From NCBI RefSeq assembly GCF_001704415.2, contig NC_030814.1, forward strand, positions 73,339,121 to 73,403,120: a DNA stretch of 64,000 bases, in the 5' to 3' direction. Positions 22,081 to 32,822 of this stretch are shown one piece after another (the stretch's first letter is position 1; each line of letters starts with the position of its first letter). This DNA comes from Capra hircus. Lineage: Eukaryota > Chordata > Mammalia > Artiodactyla > Bovidae. The position numbers were made by a program, and so were the translations under genes. The notes under the pieces are model-generated. The model saw nothing but the letters and a program-made list of their open reading frames with translations. It was not told the origin of the DNA and made no database searches.

Positions 22081-22985
22081 CTAATAGAAACGACCTGGAT
22101 TAGGAGTCTGGAGAACTGTTGGTTTTCTCCCTGTCCAGCCTATCTCAGCCATTTCTTCCCGTTTTCCTTTACCATTTCTGCTTCCCTTTTATTCCACATT
22201 CTCCCCTCTCTTAATCACCGCTTTTCATGGGTTAGCATTGGAATCAAATCTACATCCTGTGAACTGTTTGTTTCCTTTCTTTATCAACCGGTTGAACTCA
22301 TTTGATGAGCAACATGGCTAATCCAAACTGGTAGTTAAAGTGTCAAAACAAATGGATGCTTTGCTTGCGCCCCAGCCCACATGGTTGAATTGATGATTAA
22401 TTAATTGAGAGGCAATGTGATCTGTCTATGGAAACCTGCCCACTTTGGCTACTCTAAAAGCGTCAAAGATAAGCCAACAGCTTGACAAAGTTATGAAAAA
22501 TATGTACATATATAAAAGAAACTTCAATTGAGGGTTGAAGAATAAAAGCCTAGTGTTTGCATTAAACAAAATGCAATAGTATTATATTTTGTGTTACATG
22601 TAGCCTGAAGAATTCCAGTCTAATGGCTTCTTTTTATATTGGAGAAAATTGTGGCCAAAGGAAGTGAGGTCACAAGGCAGCCCTGCTGGTTTAGCTGTTT
22701 TCTGATGACACATTTTTTAGACAGTAGAGATGTTCATTCTTCTTTACTCTGGTTCTCTCTCTCTGATATGAGAGGATCCAAATATCTGCTCATTTCCTCA
22801 TGGGTCTGTGATTGAGGCACAGTCGTTATGAGATGGATGCAAATGTCTGACACAGTCCTGAATGGGGTAATGGCAGGAAGGACCAGCTCTGGGCCTCTCT
22901 AGAATTCTCCATTATGGTTTAATGATGTTCCAGTGCTAGAGGGTTTTGGAATAAAATCCTATGGCCACGGGAATTGGACAATTGG
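22081..22985. other. Repeat-free AT-rich stretch
   Basis: No recognised transposon or gene. A cluster of homeodomain-type motifs (gatgattaattaattgag) lies at about 22392-22409. Candidate conserved non-coding DNA, by inference only. Confidence 0.4.
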
Positions 22986-22989
22986 AGCT

Positions 22990-23195
22990 GCAGGAAGAAA
23001 CTTTGAAGTATGGTTACCACATAAATACAGGGCACCAGTTAAGTTTGAATTCAAAGTAAATAATAAACAGTTTTTAAATATAATTATGCCCAGATATTAC
23101 ACGAGACAAATTTATACCCCAAAAAGTATTGCCTATCTGAAAGTAAGTTAGATTGGGTTCCCTGTATTTTGTCTGTTGAACCTGTTAAGTCTACC
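22990..23195. mobile_element. Palindromic DNA-transposon relic
   Basis: aaatacagggcaccagttaa then gtttgaattcaaagtaaata on the left are mirrored, in reverse complement, by ttgcctatctgaaagtaagt and gggttccctgtattttgtct on the right. This inverted layout matches an old mammalian palindromic repeat whose ends carry a ccctgtatttt motif. The 72-residue frame at 22933-23151 falls in it and is not a gene. Confidence 0.5.
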
Positions 23196-24014
23196 CATGA
23201 TACATGTAGAAACACTTAACTGGCAGTGTCTTACAAATTGAGAGTACATTGTTTTACGTGTTTCTTTGTCTTGCTGACTCTAAAATTATAAATTATGACC
23301 AATTCTTTGAACTCGAAGAGTGTTGGATATTTAGTCAATTTTAGGGTTCCTTTTCTAATAACTGGTATGTCCTGCAAAGAAACAGGTGGTTTTAAAAAAA
23401 TTAGTGCATCCCTGAGCCAAAGATAGTACTACAGCCCCATTTTTCATAACTAAGGACTGGAAGGATCCAAAAAGGTCATGAATAGGAACTTTTTTCTTTA
23501 AAAAATATTAGGGGCACATCTATGCAATTAGATTTTCCACAGGTAGATCTCTTTCCTTCTGGCCTTTGAAACTTCTAGCTAATTTTATGACAGGACTGTC
23601 ACTGTTCTCATAACACGACCAACTGTTTCCTCAACTGACAACTGTTTCCCCAACAGACACCTGTTTCCCAAACAGACATGCGGGTCTGACCGACTCTTCA
23701 GGGTCGCTCCTCCCATCCTCCAGGATGGTTCCCTGTGTCCACAGTGGGATGGTGTCCACAGTGGGATGACATCCACGTCCATCTTGAAATAAAGCAGAAG
23801 AGTGGCATGCATGGTAAGATCCCATTTGTGAAAATTCTCAAAAGCATCAAAATCAATATTGGTAAAAACAACACTTTTTTTCTGGTTAAATATCTAAGAA
23901 ACTCTTAAGACTATTTATTTTGGGATGGCATCAGTTATTGAAGGTTGGAGAGAAAGACTTCATATTTATTTTATACCTTTATGGATGGATATTTAGAAAA
24001 TAACTGTTCACATT
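23196..24014. other. Mostly unique stretch with small tandem duplications
   Basis: No gene. It contains the 19-bp tandem repeat at 23620-23676 and a second duplication of gtccacagtgggatg at about 23737 and 23754. A short old-L1-like piece may lie near 23815-23850. Confidence 0.5.
23620..23676. repeat. Three tandem 19-bp units
   Basis: Units caactgtttcctcaactga, caactgtttccccaacaga and cacctgtttcccaaacaga occupy 23620-23638, 23639-23657 and 23658-23676. They differ from each other at a few positions. Confidence 0.85.
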
Positions 24015-24025
24015 GAAACAGGCTG

Positions 24026-24296
24026 CTGCTGCTGCTAAGTTGTTTCAGTCGTGTCCGACTCTGCGAGACCCCATAGACGGCAGCCTACCAGGCTCCCCCG
24101 TCCCTGGGATTCTCCAGGCAAGAACACTGGAGTGGGCTGCCATTTCCTTCTCCAATGCATGAAAGTGAAAAGTGAAAGTGAAGCCGCTCAGTTGTGTCCC
24201 ACTCAGTGACCCCATGGACTGCAGCCTACCAGGGCTCCTCCATCCATGGGATTTTCCAGGCAAGAGTACTGGAGTGGGGTGCCATTGCCTTCTCCG
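24026..24296 (-). mobile_element. Bov-A2 SINE, minus strand, 11-bp target duplication
   Basis: Complement of two Bov-A units joined by gcatgaaagtgaaaagtgaa, with a (ctg)n tail at the left. gaaacaggctg is repeated at 24015-24025 and 24297-24307. Confidence 0.95.
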
Positions 24297-24307
24297 GAAA
24301 CAGGCTG

Positions 24308-25031
24308 AGTATTTACCTTTTGGCCACCACACTCTCAGCAATGGACTGGAATTTCTGACAGGAGGAAGTCTTCTGGCATTCCCTTGAGCTTAAAATTCAA
24401 GGCAGGTCCAGACACTTCAAGGACCAGAAGAGCAAACTTTTTAGTTCTCCTATTAATCATAACTCAAGCTATATGAAATTGCTATTGCTTAGGCACAGAA
24501 AATTGGCTGAATATCAGCAACTTCGTATTGCTCAAGTAATACTACTCTGAGCATCCCTGTTTACTTTCTCCCTTGATAAGTCAGAAAAACAAATCAAAAC
24601 AGCCAAGTATGTGTATTTCTAGGCTTCCAAATCTGCCTTAACTCTTATGTTACCTATTATTGATGATCTCTATTAATAAACATCTAAAACTTACATAGCA
24701 TTTTGTATGTAGCAAGTGTTTTAAATACTTTGCATACATATGCTTATTCACATTTTACAATAAGCCTCTGAGATAATTCTGTTTTTCTCATTTTGCATAT
24801 GGCCAGCCCGAGGGGTGCAGAGTTCCAGCATCTCGCCTGTGTGGGTGCAGCTGTAGCTGAGGGAGCAGGGCCAAGTCCATCCAAGGCTGACTTGTAACCA
24901 TGATGTCATACGGTCTTTCCTTTGTTCCCGTCCCTGACTTTCAGCTATTGCCCTCTCATAACCTGATCTCTTTCCCAGTAGACAAGTTGGCCTCTCTGGG
25001 CTCCACCAGGGCACATGTACTGTATTCTAGC
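24308..25031. other. Mostly unique stretch
   Basis: No gene recognised. It holds a probable MIR at 24685-24805. Confidence 0.5.
24685..24805 (-). mobile_element. MIR SINE fragment, minus strand
   Basis: agcaagtgttttaaatactt, cacattttacaataagcctc and tgagataattctg fit the complement of the MIR 3' half. Diverged. Confidence 0.45.
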
Positions 25032-25064
25032 TTGGTCCCTTGAAGCAGTGTAGGAGTTTATCTA

Positions 25065-25272
25065 GGCTTCCCTGGGGGCTCAAAATGTAAAGAGTCTGCC
25101 TGCAGTGTGGGAGACCTGGGTCCAATCTCTGGGTCGGGAAGATCCCTGGAGAAGGAAATGGCAACCCACTCCAGTATCCTTGCCTGGAGAATCCCATGGA
25201 GAGAGAAGTCTGGCAGGCTACAGTCCATGGTTGCAAAGAGTCGAACACACGACTGAGTGACTATCACACAGG
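25065..25272 (+). mobile_element. Bov-tA SINE flanked by a ~33-bp duplication
   Basis: Head ggcttccctgggggctcaaa, one Bov-A unit, tail gactatcacacagg. The flanks at 25032-25064 and 25273-25304 align over 32-33 bases with two substitutions and one single-base gap. This is far longer than usual SINE target duplications. Confidence 0.95.
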
Positions 25273-25304
25273 TTGGTCCTTGAAGCAATGTAGGAATTTA
25301 TCTA

Positions 25305-25765
25305 ATTGCGTTGAGGCCAGGGTGGCCCTGCACCCAGCAGTGTGGAATGGAGGTCCTCAGGCCAGCAGTGGCAGCCTGATCCTTCCTTGGTGCAGGTGCC
25401 AGTCTCGTGGCAGGGAAACAGTCCTTGAAAGAATCATCCGTTTTCTCCTGAGCCGCTGCTCCTGCAGGCCCCATGGAGACACCTGGTTTAACCATCCCCA
25501 TGAACATGCCCTCCACCCCCCTGCGCGTGGAGCTCCTTGCTCCTTTGTGCCTCTGCAGCATTTTCCTAAAATAGTGGTGCTGAGGCTGCAGCCAGGCAGA
25601 GTGGCTGGTGTGCCACAGACAGGAGAATACCCACCGCTTAGTACCCGTGGACACGATCCTTAACTTCTCAAACTCAAGTCAGTTACTTCCCATGTACAGT
25701 GAGCATAATCACACATGTTTTGGGCTAGTTGTGTGCCTTAACTAGTTCTTAGATGTAAAGTCTGA
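25305..25765. other. Unique, moderately GC-rich stretch
   Basis: Opposed frames of 155 residues (plus, from 25196, partly SINE) and 118 residues (minus, 25298-25654) overlap here. Neither shows a domain and no splice-bounded exon is evident. Confidence 0.4.
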
Positions 25766-25769
25766 TAGA

Positions 25770-25995
25770 ACATGCATGCCTGCTAAATCACTCAGTAGTG
25801 TCCGACTCTTTGTGACCCCATGGACTGTAGCCCCCCAGGCTCCTCTGTCCATGGGATTCTCCAGGCAAGAATACTAGAGTGGGTTGCCACTCCTTTCTCC
25901 AGGATAACTTCCTGACCCAGGGATCGAACCCAGGTCTCCAGTGTCTCCAGCATTAGCAGGTGGGTTCTTTACCACTAGAGCCACCTGGCAAGCCC
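25770..25995 (-). mobile_element. Bov-tA2 SINE, minus strand
   Basis: Tail side gctaaatcactcagtagtg, then gactgtagccccccaggctc, gggatcgaacccaggtctcc (complement holds an intact B box) and head side gagccacctggcaagccc. First of three SINEs in alternating orientation. Confidence 0.95.
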
Positions 25996-26128
25996 AGTAT
26001 AACATGGGACACATGGCAAATCATAGGAAGAAGCAGCACTGGGGTTCAGTCACTTCTTTGTGAACTTGGGCCTGTGACATGGGCTAACACAGTTTTCTTT
26101 GGATTATGAAGTGTGGTTTTAGCAATAA

Positions 26129-26346
26129 CCACGACATTTAGCTAGTGGTAAAGAACCTGTCTGCCAATGCAGGGGATGCAAGAGACACAGGTTCGATCCC
26201 TGGGTTGGAAGGATCCCCTGGAGAAGGGCATGGCAACTCACTCCAGTATTCTTGCCTGGAGAATCCCATGGACAGAGGAGCCTGGGGAGCTACAGTCCAT
26301 GGGGTTGCGAAGAGTCAGGCATGACTAAAGTGACTTAGCACACACC
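26129..26346 (+). mobile_element. Bov-tA SINE, head slightly eroded
   Basis: Head remnant catttagctagtggtaaag, intact B box in cacaggttcgatccctgg, then one Bov-A unit and tail gacttagcacacacc. The start of the head is missing or mutated. Confidence 0.95.
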
Positions 26347-26364
26347 TCATTTAAAGGTACTTTT

Positions 26365-26596
26365 GTTGTTGTTATTGTTGTTGTATAGTTGCTAAGTTGG
26401 GTCCGACTCTTTTGTGACCCCATGAACTGTAGCCTGTCAGGCTCCTCTGTCCATGGGATTTCTCAGGCAAGAATACTGGAGTGGGTTGCCCTTTCCTCCC
26501 CCAGGGGATCTTCCTGACCTAGGGATTGAACTTGCATCTCTTATGTGTCTTGCTTTGGCAGGCAGGTTCTTTACCGCTGAGCCACCAGGGAAGCCC
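26365..26596 (-). mobile_element. Bov-tA SINE, minus strand
   Basis: Tail side (gtt)n repeat, then ggtccgactcttttgtgacc, cttcctgacctagggattga and head side ctgagccaccagggaagccc. Tail-to-tail with the preceding SINE, about 18 bp apart. Confidence 0.95.
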
Positions 26597-26599
26597 AAA

Positions 26600-27360
26600 G
26601 TTGCTTTCACATTTATTAATTACATCTAGTTATCCATAAGTAAGGCAGTTTGGACCTGCTGTTTCCTTCCATGAGGATGGAGTTGGAGTATTTTTGGTAT
26701 CTCAACCTGCACTCATTTCTTCCCACCCTGGGGGTGGGGAGGAGGGTATGAAATTGCCTATTTGGTGAGCTTCTCCGCCTCCTCCTTTCTGGTGGGGCTT
26801 ATCAGCTACCCTGAGCAGATGGTCTCTTCTACTGCAGCAGAGGCAGTCCCCTGTACTCACTGGTTCAGAATCTGGGCTGAGAAGTTGGGTCCTATATTAC
26901 AATTTTTGTTGAAATGTTAGAATGTGGGATTTTTCTGAGCAATATATCTCAGAAGATCTATTAGAATTCAGTTTCTCCTTTGCTCTCAGACCATGCTTTG
27001 GCTTTGTCAGAAATTTCAAATGCTAATTAAACTCATGTGTTGCATATATCTAGTATTTTAGGCAATAGCTCCCATATTAATATGAATATTTGAGATTTGC
27101 TGTTTGAGATATTTGAATAATTTGATACTGAAATATTATAAGCATTCATGCTGGTATTTAAATATGTGATGGTATAATAGATTTTTTTTCATTTACTCCT
27201 GTGACTTTTTTTTTTTCTGTGCTCAGTTTTGGAATGGATTGAACACAATATTCATTTTAGTGTGATTGAACTGGGTCTTATTGATGAAATGGAGTTTGTT
27301 CCCACAGAAACGCCTCACTGTTTTTTAAATCAAGTAGAATAAACATTTATTCTATAGTCA
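26600..27360. other. Unique AT-rich stretch
   Basis: No repeat or gene recognised apart from T-runs near 27182 and 27207-27217. Confidence 0.5.
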
Positions 27361-27362
27361 AA

Positions 27363-27566
27363 TTGTAGCTTAGTTGGTAAAGAATCTGCCTGCAATGCAG
27401 AAGACCTGGGTTCCATCCCTGGGTAGGGAAGATCCCCTGGAGAAGGCAATGACAACCTACTCCAGTGTTTTTGCCTGGAGAATCCTATGGACAGAGGAGC
27501 CTGGCAGGCTGCAGTCCATGGGTCGCAAGAGTTGGGCATGACTTAGTAACTAAACCACCACCACAG
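27363..27566 (+). mobile_element. Bov-tA SINE with degraded head
   Basis: Head remnant ttgtagcttagttggtaaag, tgcaatgcagaagacctggg, one Bov-A unit and tail ctaaaccaccaccac. The head start is not recognisable. Confidence 0.9.
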
Positions 27567-27589
27567 AATAAATATACAGAAAAGTACAT

Positions 27590-27835
27590 TATAGTATACT
27601 GGCACCCAAATGGAGAGAGAGACCATTACTAGTGCCTCAGAGCTCCCAGCCACAGCCCCTACCTAGTAAACTACAGTTTTGACCTCTCACATCATCCACG
27701 AGTGTTGCTGGGTTTTGAACTTGATGTACATGCAGTTACACCATAGGCACTTGATGGGATCTGGTTTCTTTTCAGTTAGTAGCACTCTAATTTGTTGATT
27801 CTGCAAATAATGCTGTACTGGTTTCTAAACCAGTT
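27590..27835 (-). mobile_element. Possible old L1 3' UTR fragment, minus strand
   Basis: ggcacccaaatggagagag, gaccattactagtgcctcag, tttgaacttgatgtacatgc and caaataatgctgtactgg resemble, in order, the complement of an old L1 3' UTR. Tentative. Confidence 0.4.
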
Positions 27836-27980
27836 TTTGGAAAGGGAAGGAGGCAGGCCGGGGAGGGAGGAGGAAGAGTGGGGAAGTGAGAGGGAAAATG
27901 TGTGTGGGGGTACCATTTGTCTGTTGCTACTCAGAAAGTGATGCAGCCCATGAAGAATTTGGGGAGGGTATAAACCAGCT

Positions 27981-29078
27981 TTGCCTTCTCGCTTTTCTCT
28001 TTCTTTGGGATGGTTTTGCTCACTGCCTCCTGTGCAATGTTATGAAACTCTCTCCTTAGTTCTTCAGGCATGAGACCTAATCCCTTGAATCTATTCATCA
28101 CCTTCACTGTATAATCATAAGAGATTTGATTTAGGTCATACTTGAATGGCCTAGTGGCTTTCCCTACTTCTTCAATTTAGGCCTGAATTTTGCAATAAGA
28201 AACTCATGATCTGAGCCACAGTCAGCTCCAGGTCTTATTCTTACTGTATAGAGCTTCTCCATCTTTGGCTGAAAAGAACATACTCAATCTAATTTCAGTA
28301 TTGACCATCTGGTGATGTCCATGTGTAGAGCTGTCTCTTGCATTTTTGGAAAAGGGTGTTTGCTATGACCAGCATATCCTCTTGACAAATCTTTATTAGC
28401 CTTTGCCCTGCTTCATTTTGTACTCCAAGGCTAAATTTGCCTGTTATTCTGGGTATCTTTTGACTTCCTACTTTTAAATTCCAATCCTCTGTGATGAAAA
28501 GGACATCTTTTTTTGGTGTTAGTTCCAGAAGGTGTCATAGGTTTTCATAGAACTGGTCAACTTCAGCTTCTTCAGCATCAGTGGTTGGGGTATAGAGTTG
28601 AATTGCTGTAATATAGAATGGTTTGCCTTGGAAATGAACCAAGATTACTCTGTCATTTTTGAGACTGCATCCAAGTACTGCATTTCAGACTTGTTTGTTA
28701 ACTATAGTGGCTACTCCATTTCTTCTAAGGGATTCTTGTCTACAGTAGTAGATATAATGGTCATCTGAATTAAATTTGCCAGTCCATTTTAGTTCACTGA
28801 TTCCTAAGATGTTGATGTTCATTCTTGCCATCTACTGCTTGACCACATCTAGTTTACCTTGATTCAGGGACCTAACATTCCATGCTCCTATGCAAATTGT
28901 TTTTTACAACATCAGAATTTACTTTCACCACCAGACATATCCACAGCTGAGTGTCAAGAAAAATGTTTGTGCTTTGGCCCAGCTTCTTCATTCTTATTGG
29001 AGATGTCAATAATTGCCCTCTGCTCTTCCCCAGTAGCATATTGGATGCCTTCTGACCTGGGGCGGGGGGATGGCTCAT
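27981..29078 (-). pseudogene. BovB ORF 5' part: AP-endonuclease-like domain, broken
   Basis: Read on the minus strand from about 28870 downward, the sequence encodes a decayed apurinic endonuclease-like domain of the RTE type: segments resembling NILGISELKWTG, then DDHYIYYCRQ and ITAIQLYTPTTDA, with stop codons and frame changes between. In an intact RTE this domain nicks target DNA and sits at the N-terminal side of the single ORF. It is cut off before the reverse transcriptase. The minus-strand frames at 28872-29078 and 28954-29313 arise from its 5' region and the junction. Not functional. Confidence 0.8.
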
Positions 29079-29682
29079 CTGTGGAAGTGGCAGATTTTAT
29101 TTTCTTGGGCTCCAAAATCACAGCAGATAGTGACTGCAGCCATGAAATAAAAATACGTTTGCTCCTTGGAAGGAAAGCTATGGTAAACCTAGACAGCATA
29201 TTAAAAAGCAGAAACATCACTTTACTGAAAAGGTCCATGTAGTCAAAGTTATGGTTTTTCCAATAGTCATGTATGGATGTAAGAACTGGACCGTAAAGAA
29301 GGCTGAGAGCCAAAGAATTGATGCTTTTGAACTGTGTTACTGGAGAAGACTCTTGAGAGTCCCTTGGACAGCAAACAGATCAAACCAGTCTTGTCTAAAG
29401 GAAATCAACCTTGAATATTCATTAGAAGGAATGCTGTTGAAGCCAAAGCTTCAATACTTTGGCCCCCTGATTCAAAGAGCCAATTCATTGGAAAAGACTC
29501 TGATGTTGGGAAAGATTGAAGGCAGGAGGAGAAGGGTGGCAGAGGATCAGATGGTTAGATGGACATCACTGACACAATGGACATGAATTTGAGCCAACTC
29601 CAGGAGATAGTGGAGGACAGAGGAGCCTGGTGTGCTGCAGTCACTAAGAATTAGATACGACTTAGTGACTGAACAATAACAA
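29079..29682 (+). pseudogene. BovB ORF C-terminal part and 3' end, broken
   Basis: The plus-strand frames at about 29080-29242 and 29251-29586 carry the BovB C-terminal region: FIFLGSKITADSDCSHEIK, then a stop, then MVFPIVMYGCKNWTVKKAE and FELCYWRRLLRVPW, with GKIEGRRRR-like sequence near the end. These follow the palm of the RTE reverse transcriptase. At least one stop and a frame change separate them. The 3' end shares the ggagcctggtgtgctgcag block with Bov-A SINEs. Confidence 0.8.
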
Positions 29683-29694
29683 TATAAACCAGCT

Positions 29695-30734
29695 GTATTA
29701 GTGACTACTTGAGACCTTGTTTAGGTGAGAAAATAAGTTGGATCTGAATGAGAATCTGGCTGAACTGACTTGCTTTGGCTGTACCGTAGTGATATGAACA
29801 TGTGATCCAGATACCTGTGAACCTCAAGAGCACCCCAGGATGTTGGCCTGGCTGGATTTTGCAGGAGTGACCTGTGTCTCCTTTGCCTTCAAGTTTTATT
29901 CCCCAGTCATCTGCCCCTGGTCTAAAACAAATGTCTGTTGGGACATGTTTACTTCTAGGTGTTCATCAAAGTGATCGATAATGAACGAATGACCAAATAA
30001 CAGCATCTTCCCTCTTTTCCACCTTGTGTGCCCTCTGTGGGACACTAGGACATTCTAAAGAAGATGGAGACTGTGCTTGTCACAGCCGCATTCACACGAC
30101 AGACACGGCTTCATGATGGAGGCAGTCATGTTTGTCCACGTGCCTCCCAAATGCTTCAACATCTTTTCCAAGGATATACCCTGAATATTATCTTTCAGGT
30201 TCCGAGGGCCTTCATGCTGCTCACTATTCAGAGTGGAGGGGAAGATAGATAATTTTCCCGGTCTTCTAAGTGAGAAAGCTAGAATGTGAATCTCCCAGTC
30301 TGATTTCCTGTCCAATGATTGTTTATTCCACGGCACGAATGAAACACTGTGGTCATAGTGTACTCCTTCAGCTTTTCAGATGAGGCAAGAAGATTGTGTC
30401 TCTTTCCCCAGGCTCAGTGGCCTTTGACCTCATCACCCTGTTTCCTGTCTTCCTCACCTCTTTGCCAATCTCAATACAAGTTTTCTCTGAGGTCCTTCCA
30501 GCATTTCATGATAAACATGTGTTTTAGCTATTTGGCTCACTATTCTGGACTAATAATGACTGAATCTAATGTAGGACTTGTAGGACAGAGGGTAGAGGAC
30601 AGTGGTTCCTTGGTATTGTTGTGCGAAATACATTGGGACAAGAGAAGCCCCATCATGTCCCTAGAAATCATACCTTATAAGTTCCTTTCTACTCCATTTC
30701 TGTGTAGATTTTGTCTTCAGATTATTTGTTTGCT
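29695..30734. other. Repeat-poor stretch
   Basis: About 1 kb without a recognised repeat. The 137-residue plus-strand frame at 30349-30762 has no known domain. Confidence 0.5.
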
Positions 30735-32712
30735 CAAAAATTACTCATTGAGCATCTACTAAGTGCCAGACGATGTTCTGAGGGCTTGGGAGGGCACGCC
30801 CATGAGCAAAATAGACGCAAGTCCCTGAGCTTATGAGCCTTAAGGGCGGGGTAGAGAACCAGCAGTAAGTATTATTAATGATAAATGCGTCAATTACATG
30901 GTCTATTAGATGATGATAAGTGATATGGGAAACGGCACAGCAGGAAGGTTGGGGAATACTGGGGGCAGGTCACTGCAAGTGTAGTAGAATGTTCCAAGTG
31001 GACTCACTGATCATAAAGACTTGCAGGCGATATAGGACTAAGCTATGTAGACATTTGAAAGAAGAGCAGCCCACAAAGTGGGACACGCCAAGGCAAAGAC
31101 CTTGACGTAGGAGCGTGCTTGGAATGTTTAATATGAGGTGGAAGTCCAGTGAGGGAGTAGACGAACAATAAAAGGTGAAGTCAGAGAAGTAACCAGGAGT
31201 CAAACCATGTAGTAACTTGTCTGTCATTGTTCGGACTCTGGCTTTCCCTCTGATCGAAGCAGGGCGAGGGATTGCAAAGCTTTAACCAGAGGAGGAACTT
31301 GCTATGGCTTACATTTTAACTAATCATTTTGGTGGCGATGTTGAGAATAGGCAGTTGGTGGGTGGGAGATAGAGCGGGAGACCAATTAGGAGACAATTTT
31401 AATCACCAAGTTGAGGGATGATGGTAGCTTCGCATAGTGAAGAGAAGTGCTCATAGTCTGGATACATGACTTCCTGATGTAATGGACATGGAATATAAGA
31501 GAAAAAGAAGCCAAGAATGGTTCTCGTGTTTTCGCTATAAGCAACTTGAGAATTGGAGTTGCCATCATCCGAGATGGGAAAGACTGCAGGAGCAATGGAA
31601 TGGGAGGTGATCTTGGACCTCAAAGCTGGACATGTTGAGAACAGGCGTCCTTTAGATGTCTCAGGTAGAGATGTTGAGTCTGGAGTTTGGCAGCATTCTA
31701 GTGGAAGGATGAGCTCTGAGCTAAAAGCTTAACAAAGCAATGTGGGTAGATAGAGAAGAATTCAAGGTCTGAGCTTGGGCACCCAACATCAATAGGTAAA
31801 GAAGAGAAGGAACCGAGAGAGGAGATACAGGAGTTGCAAGGAAGTCGTGGGTTGGGGTGGGGCAGGAGGAAATGTAGAGTTTTGGGAAACAAGTAAAGAA
31901 AGTAAATGAAGGAGAAGAGAAGGTCACCCACCTCAAACGTTGCAGGTGGGTCAAGCAATATGGGGATCGAGAATGAGAAACTGGCTTTAGTGCCAAGATG
32001 GTCCATGGTAACCTTGACAACAGTAGTTTTCATGGGGTAGGGAGGATGAACACTTCATTAGGATTAATTTAAGAGAGAATATGGAGATAAAGACGAAACA
32101 GTGAGTATAAACAATTCTTTGAAGTCATTTTTTTTTTTTTCTAGGAAGGGAAGTGATTTTTTTTCTATTGGGTTGATGGAAGAAGTGTGGTCAAGAGGAG
32201 CATTTTTTTAAGATGGGGGAAATAACAACCTCTTAATGTGCTGATGGAATTGTCTATATAGTGGGCAGAGGGATGGACTTCAGGGGCCCCTGGGGTGGGA
32301 GGAAACAGAATCCAGTGTTAGAGCAGAGGGGCTGGCTTTAGAATGGGGCATGGATGGTCCGTACATGGAAGGCAGAGGGCCTGTGGGCAGAGGGCCTATG
32401 TGCAGAGGCTGGTACCAGGAACATGAGAGGGTGAGGGGTGGATGGGGACTCTCTTTGAATTGCTCTGTTGTTTCAGAGAAGTAAGAAGGCCATCAGCTGA
32501 AAATGAGGCTGTAGGAGTAGATGTTGATGTTGAGGAGAGGGGAGAAGGTGTGACTCAGATGTCTGGGAAAGCAGAGATATGAATGAATGAGGGAAGCACT
32601 GTACAATAGCTGGCATGAGGTTCAAGGTCATGGATTTTAAAGGAAGCCTGTCAGCATGATCGCGTGTTTTCTCCAGGGGACCTTCATCTGCATAGCTGGT
32701 GTACATAAAAGG
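30735..32712 (-). mobile_element. Long L2 LINE copy, minus strand
   Basis: Nearly 2 kb of L2 in reverse. Landmarks from left to right: ctactaagtgccagacg (3' end side), ggaacttgctatggcttaca, accaattaggagacaatttt, gatgatggtagcttcgc, gagatgggaaagactgcagg, gtagatagagaagaattc, ggtgggtcaagcaatatg, accttgacaacagtagtttt and gcatgatcgcgtgttttctc. On the minus strand, fragments such as FPISDDGNSNSQVAY and SIPILLDPPATF (31399-31623, 31698-32033) correspond to the L2 reverse-transcriptase region. All frames are broken. Old, and free of SINE insertions. Confidence 0.75.
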
Positions 32713-32822
32713 TGGAGGACTGGATCTTTTCTCCTTTGGAAACTTTAAAAATGCAACAATTTAAATGTTCTGAGAATGAGAGAGCCACTTCAAACAATTA
32801 TGTCTACCAATTTGCCTACATC

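Larger units (their letters stand above)
27981..29682. mobile_element. BovB (RTE) LINE copy with inverted 5' part
   Basis: A single BovB insertion in two opposing pieces. 27981 to about 29078 is BovB ORF sequence (endonuclease side) on the minus strand; about 29079-29682 is the BovB 3' end on the plus strand, closing with aacaataacaa. The perfect 12-bp direct repeat tataaaccagct at 27969-27980 and 29683-29694 brackets both pieces, so they arrived together. The middle of the reverse-transcriptase region is missing. This is the classic product of twin priming. Confidence 0.9.

Noticed and set aside
31698..32033. Minus-strand frames of 99-111 residues
   Set aside because: These are remnants of the L2 reverse-transcriptase region, not a host gene.
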